Assembly: GCA_001917125.1 (NCBI GenBank)
Contig: MNTU01000043.1
Coordinates: forward strand, 1-56,687
Direction: 5' to 3'
DNA length: 56,687 nt
DNA from: Azospirillum sp. 47_25
GTDB lineage: Bacteria > Pseudomonadota > Alphaproteobacteria > RF32 > CAG-239
The translations under genes were made by a program, and so were the position numbers. Shown piece by piece: positions 1 through 6,948 of the stretch. The first letter of the stretch is position 1; each line of letters starts with the position of its first letter. The notes beneath the pieces are model-generated. The model ran no database searches and was not told the DNA's origin. It worked only from the letters and a program-made list of their open reading frames with translations.

Positions 1-190
1 TGCCTTTTACTGCTGCTGTAATCTTTCCATGTGCCGGCAGATATTTATTGCCTCTCAATTAAATCCAGCCTCAATCCCCTCGCTATTCTTCTTCCCGTCG
101 CCTTAAGTAGACTGGTATTAAATTAAACTTGAACTTTTATTGGGTTTTGCTAAGATGTGATAAATATTTATTTTTATAAACTAAATTATT
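1..190. other. window edge, no gene seen
   Basis: No credible coding frame is visible in this stretch. It becomes very AT-rich towards the first gene. A promoter for the following gene is expected here, but no clear -35/-10 pair stands out. Any gene ending here would lie outside the window. Confidence 0.4.
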
Positions 191-1081
191 ATGGTTATGG
201 AAAAACAAGAACAAAAAAATTTTTTAAGTTATTGCGGGCAAAAACGTTATCCGCGGCAGGTGATTTTGTTTGATTATTTTCTTGATCAATTGTTTAAGAA
301 CATAGAGCAAAATCAGAAAATTCGAGAGCCGCTTTGCCTTCCCCATACAACAATATTTCACTTATTTATGTATGTTGGTTTGGTTAATTATTTTGAGGTT
401 AACAAAGAAAGTGAGCCTAGTCTGTTGACTTCTTTTCCTCAATGGTTGTTGGAATTTAAGCCGTATTGTGATATGTATGCTCGTTGGGTGCCAACAGAGG
501 ATTTTATTTGTTGTCCTTTTTTATCATTTGTCCATTCACGTGAAGGGATATGTCGCAGAACCTCACCTTTATCTCAGACAGAAGATAAGGCTATTCGTAT
601 TTGCTTAGGACTTTCTAATGATTGTTGCTGGCGTACAGAAGAGCTTATGAAACTTGTTTTTGAGTATGATGATAAAGTGATAAGGAAAACAGATTTTGAT
701 GCATCATTGCAGATTCTTTGGCAACACATAGAAAACTGGCCTGTTCAATTTTTAAGAAAAGTTCGTCCCTTTGCGACGTTGGGATTTTTAGCTTTTTTGG
801 CAATGCCTCAGGATTTGTTTTCGCAAGTTTTAACGAATTCTTTGCTAATAAGGGTTGACCTTTCAAAATATTATGACTTGTTTTTAGTTATGAATAAAGT
901 ATTACAAGATGCTAATATGATGAAATCTCATAGTTTTACAAATTTATCATCTCAAAGTTTAATGGAATACTCAATAGAGTCTGATTATTTTGTAAATAGT
1001 TTTATATCGCTTATGCAAGAAGATTTTCCATTAGTTTTTGAAAAAATGCGGAAACATCTGTTTATCTATTATCAGAATTAA
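191..1081 (+). CDS. hypothetical protein, AT-rich orphan
   Basis: I do not recognise this 296-residue protein. It has no signal peptide, no evident membrane span and no familiar catalytic motif. It is rich in Phe, Leu and aromatic residues and has scattered Cys, including a CC pair near residues 107-108 and another near 144-145. Two starts are possible, ATG at 191 and ATG at 197, and neither has a convincing Shine-Dalgarno sequence. Its codons are clearly more A/T-rich than those of the neighbouring genes, which suggests recent acquisition. A strong hairpin terminator follows directly. It stands alone, with a convergent two-gene unit beyond the terminator. Function is unknown; the coding call rests on length, the closed frame and the terminator. 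Confidence 0.7.
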   Translation: MVMEKQEQKNFLSYCGQKRYPRQVILFDYFLDQLFKNIEQNQKIREPLCLPHTTIFHLFMYVGLVNYFEVNKESEPSLLTSFPQWLLEFKPYCDMYARWVPTEDFICCPFLSFVHSREGICRRTSPLSQTEDKAIRICLGLSNDCCWRTEELMKLVFEYDDKVIRKTDFDASLQILWQHIENWPVQFLRKVRPFATLGFLAFLAMPQDLFSQVLTNSLLIRVDLSKYYDLFLVMNKVLQDANMMKSHSFTNLSSQSLMEYSIESDYFVNSFISLMQEDFPLVFEKMRKHLFIYYQN

Positions 1082-1084
1082 CTC

Positions 1085-1126
1085 TAAAAAAACACCTATA
1101 ACCTTGGCGATTATAGGTGTTTTTTA
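1085..1126. terminator. bidirectional intrinsic terminator
   Basis: A 10-bp perfect stem (1091-1100 with 1112-1121) is flanked by an A-run on the left and a T-run on the right. It can end both the plus-strand orphan gene and the minus-strand radical SAM/EEP unit. Confidence 0.85.
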
Positions 1127-1180
1127 TTTGTGATTACATCATAGCACTTGCAAAAAAAGCCTCTCCTGAAACCGTTTCTC

Positions 1181-1921
1181 TCAGTGCCGCCCTCTCTCCT
1201 TATCCTCGCCTAGCTCAACCTCCAGCACCATGTGGTCGCTTCGCGTCAGCCACTCTCTTCCCCCGTGTATCCTGAACGCCTCCGCTCTCCTCAATAATCC
1301 TCTTCCCAACCACGCGTAATCTATATGATAACCTCGCCTCTTTATGCGATGGTAATAACTCGTAAATGTTGTTTCTTGTCCCTGAGCTTCACCGGTTAAG
1401 TGGTGGTATAGGCTGGTAAAACCATAAGTATGGCAGAGTTCCAGAAAACGGCTGTAATTATGTTCTTTTTTGAAGCTGCTATTCCATTGCATGTTAATGT
1501 TGAAATCTCCGAGAAAAAGGCTTTGCGGCGGGAGCAGGTGTCCGTTATGTTCCATAAAATGGCATAATTGGCCGATGTAGTCCCAATCGGAGTTGTCTTT
1601 GACCCGGGAAGCCCAGACGGCAATCAGAAGCATCTTCTGTTTATCTGCCGTTGTTATATTGACGGGAAGAATATGCCTGTAAGCCGGATTGAAAAAGTCA
1701 GCCCGACTGATTTGGCAGCCGTTAAAGGCGAAAACGCTTAGTCCTTTGCTTTGATTTTGACCGCACCACAGCTGTTGTGCCGATGATAAGGGGCTTTTGT
1801 GACGGAGCAGATAAGCGGGACTTTCGCTTTCAGGGACAACCCAGATATCGGCATTGAAATTTTCCAATGCCTGATATTTGCGGCGAAAGGCGCCGTTACA
1901 GTTCCAGCCGAGCAGTTTCAT
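1181..1921 (-). CDS. endonuclease/exonuclease/phosphatase (EEP) family protein
   Basis: The 246-residue protein has the EEP (DNase I-like) fold signatures: an N-terminal M-K-L-L-G-W-N-C-N-G strand in which Asn is a usual metal/active-site residue, a central G-D-F-N-I-N motif, and a C-terminal S-D-H motif that supplies the catalytic His. Members hydrolyse phosphodiester bonds in DNA, RNA or phospholipids; the substrate cannot be told from sequence. There is no signal peptide, so it is probably cytoplasmic. Its ATG lies 2 nt after the stop of the radical SAM gene, so the two are almost certainly co-transcribed and translationally coupled. That pairing suggests a shared task, for example handling of a modified nucleic acid, but this is inference. 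Confidence 0.8.
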   Translation of the reverse strand: MKLLGWNCNGAFRRKYQALENFNADIWVVPESESPAYLLRHKSPLSSAQQLWCGQNQSKGLSVFAFNGCQISRADFFNPAYRHILPVNITTADKQKMLLIAVWASRVKDNSDWDYIGQLCHFMEHNGHLLPPQSLFLGDFNINMQWNSSFKKEHNYSRFLELCHTYGFTSLYHHLTGEAQGQETTFTSYYHRIKRRGYHIDYAWLGRGLLRRAEAFRIHGGREWLTRSDHMVLEVELGEDKERGRH

Positions 1922-1923
1922 TT

Positions 1924-3087
1924 TCAGATAAAGTCCAGCAACAGATTGTCTTTGTTGTCTTCAATACAGTTTTCATAAATTTTGTTGTGCGTATAATAAG
2001 TGCAACGCGGACAGCGGTTTTGAATTTCGTTTTGAGTGAGGGCGCGGAAAATATCCCAATGTTTTTTGCTGCCCCATGCCCGGGCAATTTCGCTGATGTC
2101 ATCGGCATTGGTTAAGAGGCGGACAAGCGGATCGCTGCGGCGGTCGCAGCAAACGTTGAGACAATATCCGTCCGGATGTCCTTCTTGGTTGGGGGGCATC
2201 AGGGTGGCGGTCATAAAAATGCCGTAACAGTGACAGAAATCGTTTTTTTTATTAAAATTTTCATCAAATTTGCCTAAGGTATAATAAAAACCGAAACGGC
2301 GTTCGGGCATTCGGTTAACCAAATCAATCTGATGGCGAAATTCGTCCAGTTCATCTTTGGTGTAGGAAAAAGAAATTTGTCCGTCGAACGGTACGGAAGC
2401 CGGACGGATGTGAAAATTTTTGCAGCCCAGTTCCCGGACGATTTTGGCTGCTTCATAAATTTCGCCGATATTGTCTTTATAAATCAGCATACGGTAGTTG
2501 ACGCCGTTTGACGGACTGTCTGCATTCAGGCGGCAGTTTCGGGAGCGGGAGAGACGGCATAACTGTTCTATGTTGCCGATAATTTTATCAAATGCTTTTG
2601 AATCCTGCGGCAAGCCTTTATATTTATTGAAAGTTTTGGAGGTTCCGGCATCAACGGAAAGAGCAACGTATTCATTATGAAGCAGGGGTTCAAAAAAATG
2701 GTCAAGCAGTAATCCGTTGCTGACCGTGGCTGATTTGATGTTGTCGGCATGGAGCCGCTCAATGAATTCACCGACATGAGGATTAGTCAGAGGTTCACCG
2801 CCGCCGGCGATGCAGACGGCACCGACTCCGTATTTTTTATCGGAACTTTTCCAGCCGGCGAAGAAATCGGCAGCGTTAATGAGGGCTTGTCGTGAAAGCT
2901 GGCGCATATTTTTGCGCACTTTCCAGGCATTGCACCATTCACAAGCCAGATTGCAGGTATTGGAAGGGTCAACGGTTATCAGTGCGGGCGGCGGGCAGGG
3001 ACGGCCGGGAACAATAGATTTCCAGCGGTCAATGTGGTAGAACATTTTGCCTGCATTAAATGAAGTCCAATTCCGTTCATCAGCCAT
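1924..3087 (-). CDS. radical SAM protein with Cys-rich C-terminal region
   Basis: The 387-residue protein carries the radical SAM cluster motif C45-x3-C49-x2-C52 (C-N-L-A-C-E-W-C), followed by a G-G-G-E-P segment typical of the SAM-binding barrel. The C-terminal third has further cysteines (C-L-N-V-C-C and R-C-P-R-C-T, then a late Cys), which suggests a SPASM- or twitch-like auxiliary Fe-S cluster. Such enzymes perform radical chemistry on peptides, RNA or small molecules. No RiPP precursor-like ORF is seen beside it. The ATG at 3087 is preceded by a GGAG ribosome site 7 nt upstream. It leads the operon with the EEP-family gene. Confidence 0.85.
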   Translation of the reverse strand: MADERNWTSFNAGKMFYHIDRWKSIVPGRPCPPPALITVDPSNTCNLACEWCNAWKVRKNMRQLSRQALINAADFFAGWKSSDKKYGVGAVCIAGGGEPLTNPHVGEFIERLHADNIKSATVSNGLLLDHFFEPLLHNEYVALSVDAGTSKTFNKYKGLPQDSKAFDKIIGNIEQLCRLSRSRNCRLNADSPSNGVNYRMLIYKDNIGEIYEAAKIVRELGCKNFHIRPASVPFDGQISFSYTKDELDEFRHQIDLVNRMPERRFGFYYTLGKFDENFNKKNDFCHCYGIFMTATLMPPNQEGHPDGYCLNVCCDRRSDPLVRLLTNADDISEIARAWGSKKHWDIFRALTQNEIQNRCPRCTYYTHNKIYENCIEDNKDNLLLDFI

Positions 3088-3486
3088 TGCGTTTCTCCGA
3101 TTAAGAAATTTAGTGCCAGTTTAGTGAAAAATTTTCCGGGTGGCAACTTTTATTTTTAAGCGGAAAAGGCTTTGGCCGGCAGAAACAGAAGGCGGAAAAT
3201 TTAAAACCTAGACTAAAGTTTAGTTTTGATTTTTCTTGAAAATTTGAAATTCACAGCTAAATCAAAGGGCATGAAGATTATAGAAAACGTAATGTCAGCA
3301 AGCCTTTAGGCTTAAAATTGAATATCAGAGTGTACTAATTTTTAGTTATCTCGGTGCTAAATTTAGCGTATTGTGTTTTTCTGATATTTGCACTATCATC
3401 TTTAGTGTTGAGATTGATAAAAACAATTCTTATTGGTTGCAGTCTTGACTTTGTAATAATTGTTTTAACTAGAGGGATTAAGAAAG
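3088..3486. promoter_or_regulatory. 399-bp divergent control region rich in TTTAG/CTAAA
   Basis: No gene is seen. Between 3109 and 3405 the pentamer TTTAG or its complement occurs ten times: TTTAG at 3109, 3120, 3219, 3305, 3341, 3362 and 3401, and CTAAA at 3213, 3257 and 3357. Two pairs form palindromes, ACTAAA-G-TTTAGT (3212-3224) and GCTAAATTTAGC (3356-3367). A hairpin-forming AAGCCTTTAGGCTT lies at 3300-3313. The region separates the radical SAM operon from the cold-shock gene and probably holds both promoters and a long csp leader. Confidence 0.5.
3118..3146 (-). promoter_or_regulatory. putative sigma-70 promoter for the radical SAM operon
   Basis: Read on the minus strand, TTGCCA and TAAACT are separated by 17 nt, about 30 nt upstream of the ATG. 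The fit is moderate. Two of the TTTAG pentamers described for the cold-shock leader lie at or near the -10 side. Confidence 0.45.
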
Positions 3487-3690
3487 ATGCATAAAGGTAC
3501 CGTGAAATGGTTTAATGTTAAAAAGGGTTATGGATTCATTCAGTCTGATGCTGCGTCAAAAGACATTTTTGTTCACGTAACGTCTTTGCAACAGTCCGGT
3601 ATTCGCAAGTTGTCGGATGGTCAAATGGTTTCGTTTGATATTTTTGATGATAAGGGACGTCCGGCCGCAAACCATATTTCAATAATTTAG
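3487..3690 (+). CDS. cold-shock protein (CspA family)
   Basis: A 67-residue single cold-shock domain. It has the RNP1 motif K-G-Y-G-F-I near residues 13-18 and the RNP2-like I-F-V-H-V near 27-31. Such proteins bind single-stranded RNA/DNA and act as RNA chaperones or antiterminators in the cytoplasm. The length is normal for a one-domain Csp. The ATG follows a GAGGGA ribosome site. The long non-coding stretch upstream fits the long regulatory leaders known for csp genes. A strong terminator follows, so it is monocistronic. Confidence 0.95.
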   Translation: MHKGTVKWFNVKKGYGFIQSDAASKDIFVHVTSLQQSGIRKLSDGQMVSFDIFDDKGRPAANHISII

Positions 3691-3714
3691 CTGCCGTCAA
3701 AAGCTCTGAAGTTT

Positions 3715-3753
3715 AATCCCCGCAGTCAGGAATTCTGTTCTGCGGGGATTTTG
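3715..3753 (+). terminator. intrinsic terminator after csp
   Basis: An 11-bp stem (3715-3725 with 3740-3750) is followed by a short T-run. It also faces the end of the convergent hydrolase gene. Confidence 0.8.
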
Positions 3754-3763
3754 TGTAAGTTTT

Positions 3764-4585
3764 TTACGGCAGAAAACCGATGATTAAGTCATAGAGTTCA
3801 CGGCGGCTTTGTTCGGTGGCAAAATTATGCCCTCCGTCGGAGACTGAGCCGAAGGATTTGGGTGCGGCAAAGGCGTCATAAAGTTCTTTGACGTCATGAG
3901 GAGCGATAATATTGTCATCCTTTGCAGTGATTAACAGTGTACGGGCTTTGATATTGTTTGTCAGCTGAAGAGCGTCGTATGCTTTGGCATCTTCGACAAC
4001 GGCATAGGGAATAATTTCAGTCTGATAATTATAGACGCCGTTTTGTTTCCAGTTTTGGCAAAAATCGGTCATGTTTGTCATACAGCTTTTTTCCCATCTG
4101 TTTCCGCTGACAACCGGCGTTATCGGAATGATACGGTTAATGCCGGAAGGGTGCCCGGCGGCATATTGCAAGACAGATGCTCCGCCCAGGGAATGTCCGG
4201 CCAAAGTGAGCGGTTCACGGTAAAATTTTTGTTTTTTGGCCCAGTTGATAACTGTTTCCAGGTCGTTTTCAAATGTTTCCAGCCGGACGTTAATTACTTT
4301 GCCGTCGCTTTTTCCCAAAGAATGCCTGCTGTCAAAAGTGATGACCAGATAGCCTTTATCCAGAAAGGCCTGTTTGGCCGTTTGAACAGCCGGATGTTCC
4401 ATATTTGAAGCCAGCCCGTGTTGGATAATGGCCAAATGAGGAGAATCGGTGTCTTTGTTGCCGCTGAGCTGTAAATAAATTGATTCGTTGTCTGTGTTTT
4501 TTATCCAAATTTCCTGTGGTCGGTTGTTCTCCGAACAAGAGGCCAAGAGAAGCAAAAACAGTGAAATATAAAGTTTTTTCATCAT
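3764..4585 (-). CDS. alpha/beta hydrolase lipoprotein
   Basis: A 273-residue protein with a lipoprotein signal peptide: two initiating Met, then Lys-Lys, a Leu-rich core and the lipobox L-A-S-C with the lipidated Cys at residue 17. The mature part is an alpha/beta hydrolase, with nucleophile elbow G-H-S-L-G-G and a late G-G-H-N-F segment supplying the catalytic His. It probably acts as an esterase or acyl hydrolase anchored to the outer or inner membrane on the periplasmic side; the substrate is unknown. No clear ribosome site precedes either Met. It appears to be monocistronic. Confidence 0.85.
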   Translation of the reverse strand: MMKKLYISLFLLLLASCSENNRPQEIWIKNTDNESIYLQLSGNKDTDSPHLAIIQHGLASNMEHPAVQTAKQAFLDKGYLVITFDSRHSLGKSDGKVINVRLETFENDLETVINWAKKQKFYREPLTLAGHSLGGASVLQYAAGHPSGINRIIPITPVVSGNRWEKSCMTNMTDFCQNWKQNGVYNYQTEIIPYAVVEDAKAYDALQLTNNIKARTLLITAKDDNIIAPHDVKELYDAFAAPKSFGSVSDGGHNFATEQSRRELYDLIIGFLP

Positions 4586-4679
4586 ATTTAGGGGTTCCCG
4601 ATATTCTTTTTTTTATCCGATTGTTGTATGTTTGTTATGTTATCCGTCTCTTTTATTTAAAACAAGCGATTAAAAAACA

Positions 4680-4705
4680 AAAACCGTCTCAGCGGACGGT
4701 TTTTG
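4680..4705. terminator. intrinsic terminator
   Basis: A 9-bp stem with a 6-nt loop, A-rich on the left and T-rich on the right. No plus-strand gene ends here, so it may serve an unannotated transcript or insulate the lipoprotein gene from the tRNA side. Confidence 0.6.
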
Positions 4706-4849
4706 GTTATGGGGAGAGCTGGATTGGTTCCCCATTCGCTATCGCTCAGTCGTTCCATTATGCTTATCAGCTTTGGCGGACCGCCATACTTTCGTCTGTT
4801 TTTCGTTTGTGTTTCGCAGGTTCAAATCCGGTCGAACAGTTTAAAAGCA
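4706..4849. other. non-coding spacer with tRNA T-arm-like segment
   Basis: No gene is seen. A short hairpin (TGGGGA with TCCCCA) lies at about 4709-4733. A segment at 4816-4836 resembles the T-arm of a tRNA (GGTTCAAATCC), but there is no matching D-arm, anticodon arm or CCA, and one T-stem pair is broken. It could be a decayed tRNA or a dispersed repeat. Confidence 0.35.
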
Positions 4850-4880
4850 AAAAAACCACCCTAACGGGCGGTTTTTTTGT
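4850..4880 (-). terminator. terminator of tRNA-fMet
   Basis: On the minus strand, ACCGCC pairs with GGTGGT (one G-U pair) and is followed by a U-run. It lies just past the 3' end of the tRNA. The wobble pair works only for the minus-strand RNA, which fixes the direction. Confidence 0.75.
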
Positions 4881-4883
4881 TTT

Positions 4884-4960
<77 letters not shown>

Positions 4961-4984
4961 ATATGTCTGTCTCAAAAGACAGCG

Positions 4985-5015
4985 TATAAATACGCCTTTT
5001 TCGGGCGCTTGTCAA
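4985..5015 (-). promoter_or_regulatory. promoter of tRNA-fMet
   Basis: On the minus strand, a perfect TTGACA (5010-5015) is followed after about 17-19 nt by an A/T-rich -10 (TATTTA/TTTATA), some 35 nt before the tRNA. Confidence 0.6.
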
Positions 5016-5041
5016 TACCTAAATGGCATTTTTTTTGCCGC

Positions 5042-5110
5042 TCAGAAGAAGAGGGTGATAATAACGGCAAAAATAAATACCAAAACAACAGTCCAATGCC
5101 ACCATTTCAT
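5042..5110 (-). CDS. 22-residue single-pass membrane micropeptide
   Basis: A 22-codon frame with an ideal ribosome site (GGAG, 6 nt spacing, ATG). The peptide starts M-K-W-W-H-W and continues with about 16 hydrophobic residues ending in F-F, so nearly all of it is one transmembrane helix. It starts 14 nt after the stop of the second tiny membrane peptide upstream. The spacing, ribosome site and composition support real translation. Function is unknown. Small hydrophobic proteins of this type usually tune a membrane complex or act as toxins, and neither role can be chosen here. Confidence 0.6.
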   Translation of the reverse strand: MKWWHWTVVLVFIFAVIITLFF

Positions 5111-5124
5111 ATTTTTCTCCTTTT

Positions 5125-5205
5125 TCAGTTGAATAAGCTAAGTGCTAAAATGACAATAACAACAGTTATTGCGAAAAATATTTTATGTTTGTTTGTCCAT
5201 TGCAT
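5125..5205 (-). CDS. 26-residue single-pass membrane micropeptide
   Basis: A 26-codon frame beginning M-Q-W-T-N-K-H-K, then about 16 hydrophobic residues, ending L-F-N. The basic/polar N-terminus before one helix predicts an inserted membrane peptide. The ribosome site is weak (GGA about 9 nt before the ATG). It begins 14 nt after the stop of the 165-residue conserved protein gene at 5220 and precedes the 22-residue peptide, so all three are likely one transcript. Function is unknown. Confidence 0.5.
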   Translation of the reverse strand: MQWTNKHKIFFAITVVIVILALSLFN

Positions 5206-5219
5206 TTCAGGAATTCCGT

Positions 5220-5717
5220 TTAGATAAAAGGGTTATAGGCCCATTGCAACAGTGCCTGACGTTGACGGGGACGGCATCCCAGATCGCCGGGCCAGCAGTT
5301 TTTTTCAATTTGGATTTTGTGGCGTTTGAATGATTTCCAGCGCCGGATTTGGATGCGGTCAATTTCCGGCAGGCGGCGACCGAGATAATAGCGGCAATAC
5401 CATTGAAACCAGCCGCGGGGATCCGGGCCGTAAATCCAGCCGCGTTTTTGCCATTCCTGCAGGGACAGGCGTGATTTCAGATGAAAGAAGTTTATACCGG
5501 CATTGGCAGTCTGCGGCGCTAAGGCAGCATTGCGAAACCAGTCGGCCGGGAATTCGTTTCGGCAGTCGTTCAGATATTTTCCTTCAAAGACTCCCATGTG
5601 CAGCATTTCGGCAGGTGTCAGTTCCGGAAGAAAGTCCGGAGCGAAGTTTTGTCCGATCGGTTCGCTGGTTTCATAGATATAATTTTTTTGCATTTTATCA
5701 TTAACGATGATTTTCAT
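5220..5717 (-). CDS. conserved hypothetical protein, W/Y/R-rich
   Basis: A 165-residue protein of a widespread uncharacterised family. I recognise its conserved run: L-T-P-A-E-M-L near residue 35, G-V-F-E-G-K-Y-L-N-D-C near 43-53, then G-W-I-Y-G-P-D-P-R-G-W-F-Q-W-Y near 95-109, and a late Q-R-Q-A-L-L-Q-W-A-Y. The dense conserved aromatic, Asp and Arg residues suggest a nucleic-acid- or nucleotide-related role, but no function is established to my knowledge. It has no signal peptide. The ATG has a strong GGAGG site at good spacing. Two tiny membrane peptide frames follow closely. Confidence 0.8.
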   Translation of the reverse strand: MKIIVNDKMQKNYIYETSEPIGQNFAPDFLPELTPAEMLHMGVFEGKYLNDCRNEFPADWFRNAALAPQTANAGINFFHLKSRLSLQEWQKRGWIYGPDPRGWFQWYCRYYLGRRLPEIDRIQIRRWKSFKRHKIQIEKNCWPGDLGCRPRQRQALLQWAYNPFI

Positions 5718-5770
5718 GGAACCTCCGTGCTCTATATAATCCGTATCGGAGAAATTTGGAGGTCGGTAAG

Positions 5771-5794
5771 AAAAAACCCCGCCGAAGCGGGGTT
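5771..5794 (-). terminator. terminator of the Thr/Pro-rich lipoprotein gene
   Basis: On the minus strand, CCCCGC-TTCG-GCGGGG is followed by six T. The UUCG tetraloop makes it a very stable hairpin. Confidence 0.9.
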
Positions 5795-5815
5795 GTATAA
5801 GAAGTTAAGACTGAA

Positions 5816-6391
5816 TTATTTGATTTCTTCTGCAGCCATAACCGGTGCTGCCGTTTCAGTCGTGGTGGAATCAATCGTATAAGAGATTGTTTCGGTGGCC
5901 GGAGCCGTAACCTGAACCGGTGCCGGAGCCGGCTGGGTCGTTGTTGTGGTGGTAACAACGGTTTTGCTTACCGGCTGAGAAACGATAGCTTCTTTTTCAA
6001 AGGAAACGTCAGTTGTGGTTTTGGGTTCATATACGGTTGTTGTCGTTGTTTTTTTATAAACGATTTCAACCGGTTCTTTAACAACTTTTACGCTTGGGGT
6101 GCAGGAATTGCAGGTGCTGCAGGATCCGCAAGGTTTCGGAGCGACCGGCTGGCTGACAACCGTATTGCAGGTGGTGCACGGCATAACCGGAGCCGGCTGA
6201 GGATTTTCATAGACGATAATCGGCTGCGGCGCTTTCTTTACGACGGTTTTCTGGACCGGCCGGGCCTTGCGGACGCGGCGGCTGGTGCAATTGTAATGAG
6301 TGTAGTCAGCATCGGTGTTGCTGCTGTAAATCGGGCCGGAAGCGCAAGCGGAAATAAACATTAAAGCGGTTAATACGAGTAACTTTTTCAT
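5816..6391 (-). CDS. Pro/Thr/Val-rich lipoprotein with Cys motifs
   Basis: A 191-residue protein with a lipoprotein signal peptide (M-K-K-L-L-V..., lipobox I-S-A-C with Cys at residue 16). The mature chain is low-complexity: long Thr, Val and Pro runs, and a central Cys cluster of C-x2-C pairs (near residues 92-95, 107-113). It has no catalytic motif. The composition suggests an extended, disulfide-linked or metal-binding outer-membrane/periplasmic spacer. It is monocistronic, with a strong terminator, and a CtrA-type box lies 28 bp before the ATG. Function is unknown. Confidence 0.8.
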   Translation of the reverse strand: MKKLLVLTALMFISACASGPIYSSNTDADYTHYNCTSRRVRKARPVQKTVVKKAPQPIIVYENPQPAPVMPCTTCNTVVSQPVAPKPCGSCSTCNSCTPSVKVVKEPVEIVYKKTTTTTVYEPKTTTDVSFEKEAIVSQPVSKTVVTTTTTTQPAPAPVQVTAPATETISYTIDSTTTETAAPVMAAEEIK

Positions 6392-6418
6392 GATTTTTCT
6401 CTGACTTAATTAAAGTTA

Positions 6419-6434
6419 TTAACAAAAGGTTAAC
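6419..6434. promoter_or_regulatory. candidate CtrA box (TTAAC-N6-TTAAC)
   Basis: The sequence TTAACAAAAGGTTAAC is an exact TTAA-N7-TTAA(C) match to the alphaproteobacterial CtrA site. It lies 28 bp upstream of the lipoprotein ATG. CckA, which controls CtrA, is encoded in this window. One chance match to TTAA-N7-TTAA is expected in AT-rich DNA of this length, so the assignment is tentative. Confidence 0.45.
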
Positions 6435-6644
6435 GCTAATATAAACATAAAAATTTAATTTGTCAATTTTTGTTTATAAAAAAGATTGTTTTTTTTATAT
6501 ATAAGCGTTTTTTCAAAGGATTAAAGTTCAGAGACGGTAAAAGGCAGCAATAAAAAATAAAAAAAATGAAAATTTGTGAGTTTTTTGCATAAAAAAGACT
6601 TGTTAAATTTATTTTTTGTGATAAACATAGGCAAGTCAGGTTAA
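6435..6644. other. AT-rich non-coding spacer before tRNA-Pro
   Basis: No gene is seen. Long A and T runs dominate. It must hold the tRNA-Pro promoter; a weak TTGTTA-N16-TAAACA pair ends about 15 nt before the tRNA. Confidence 0.4.
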
Positions 6645-6721
6645 CGGAGTGTAGTTCAGCCTGGTAGAACGCTACGTTCGGGACGTAGAGGTCGCTGGTT
6701 CGAGTCCAGTCACTCCGACCA
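6645..6721 (+). tRNA. tRNA-Pro (anticodon CGG)
   Basis: A 77-nt cloverleaf with encoded CCA. The acceptor stem CGGAGTG pairs perfectly with CACTCCG. The anticodon arm CTACG-TTCGGGA-CGTAG carries CGG, which reads CCG. The T-loop is TTCGAGT. Confidence 0.95.
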
Positions 6722-6729
6722 TAGAATAG

Positions 6730-6758
6730 AAAATCGCCGTTACGGCGATTTTTTTTTT
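6730..6758 (+). terminator. terminator of tRNA-Pro
   Basis: An 8-bp stem (AATCGCCG with CGGCGATT) and a run of ten T directly follow the tRNA. Confidence 0.9.
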
Positions 6759-6884
6759 GTTTTAAAGGTTGTACTGTGTCCGCTTGAAAGTTGCCGGAGG
6801 AAGTCCGGTTAACAGAAGGGCTGATTTTACGACTCTAATTAACGGTTGCTTTCCATATATAGCAGATGATTCCGTATTTTTTAT

Positions 6885-6914
6885 TTGACATTTATTATAT
6901 ATAACAATTATAAT
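6885..6914 (+). promoter_or_regulatory. near-consensus sigma-70 promoter
   Basis: A perfect TTGACA (6885-6890) and a perfect TATAAT (6909-6914) are 18 nt apart, about 35 nt before the ATG of the membrane protein gene. This suggests strong expression unless it is repressed. Confidence 0.8.
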
Positions 6915-6948
6915 ACATATATTATTTTATATATATTGGAGATGGTAT

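Noticed and set aside
1924..3087. RiPP biosynthetic cluster around the radical SAM gene
   Set aside because: No short precursor frame with a ribosome site, transporter or peptidase lies beside it.
4816..4836. Extra tRNA gene
   Set aside because: Only a T-arm-like segment is present; no acceptor, D-arm or anticodon arm can be folded around it.
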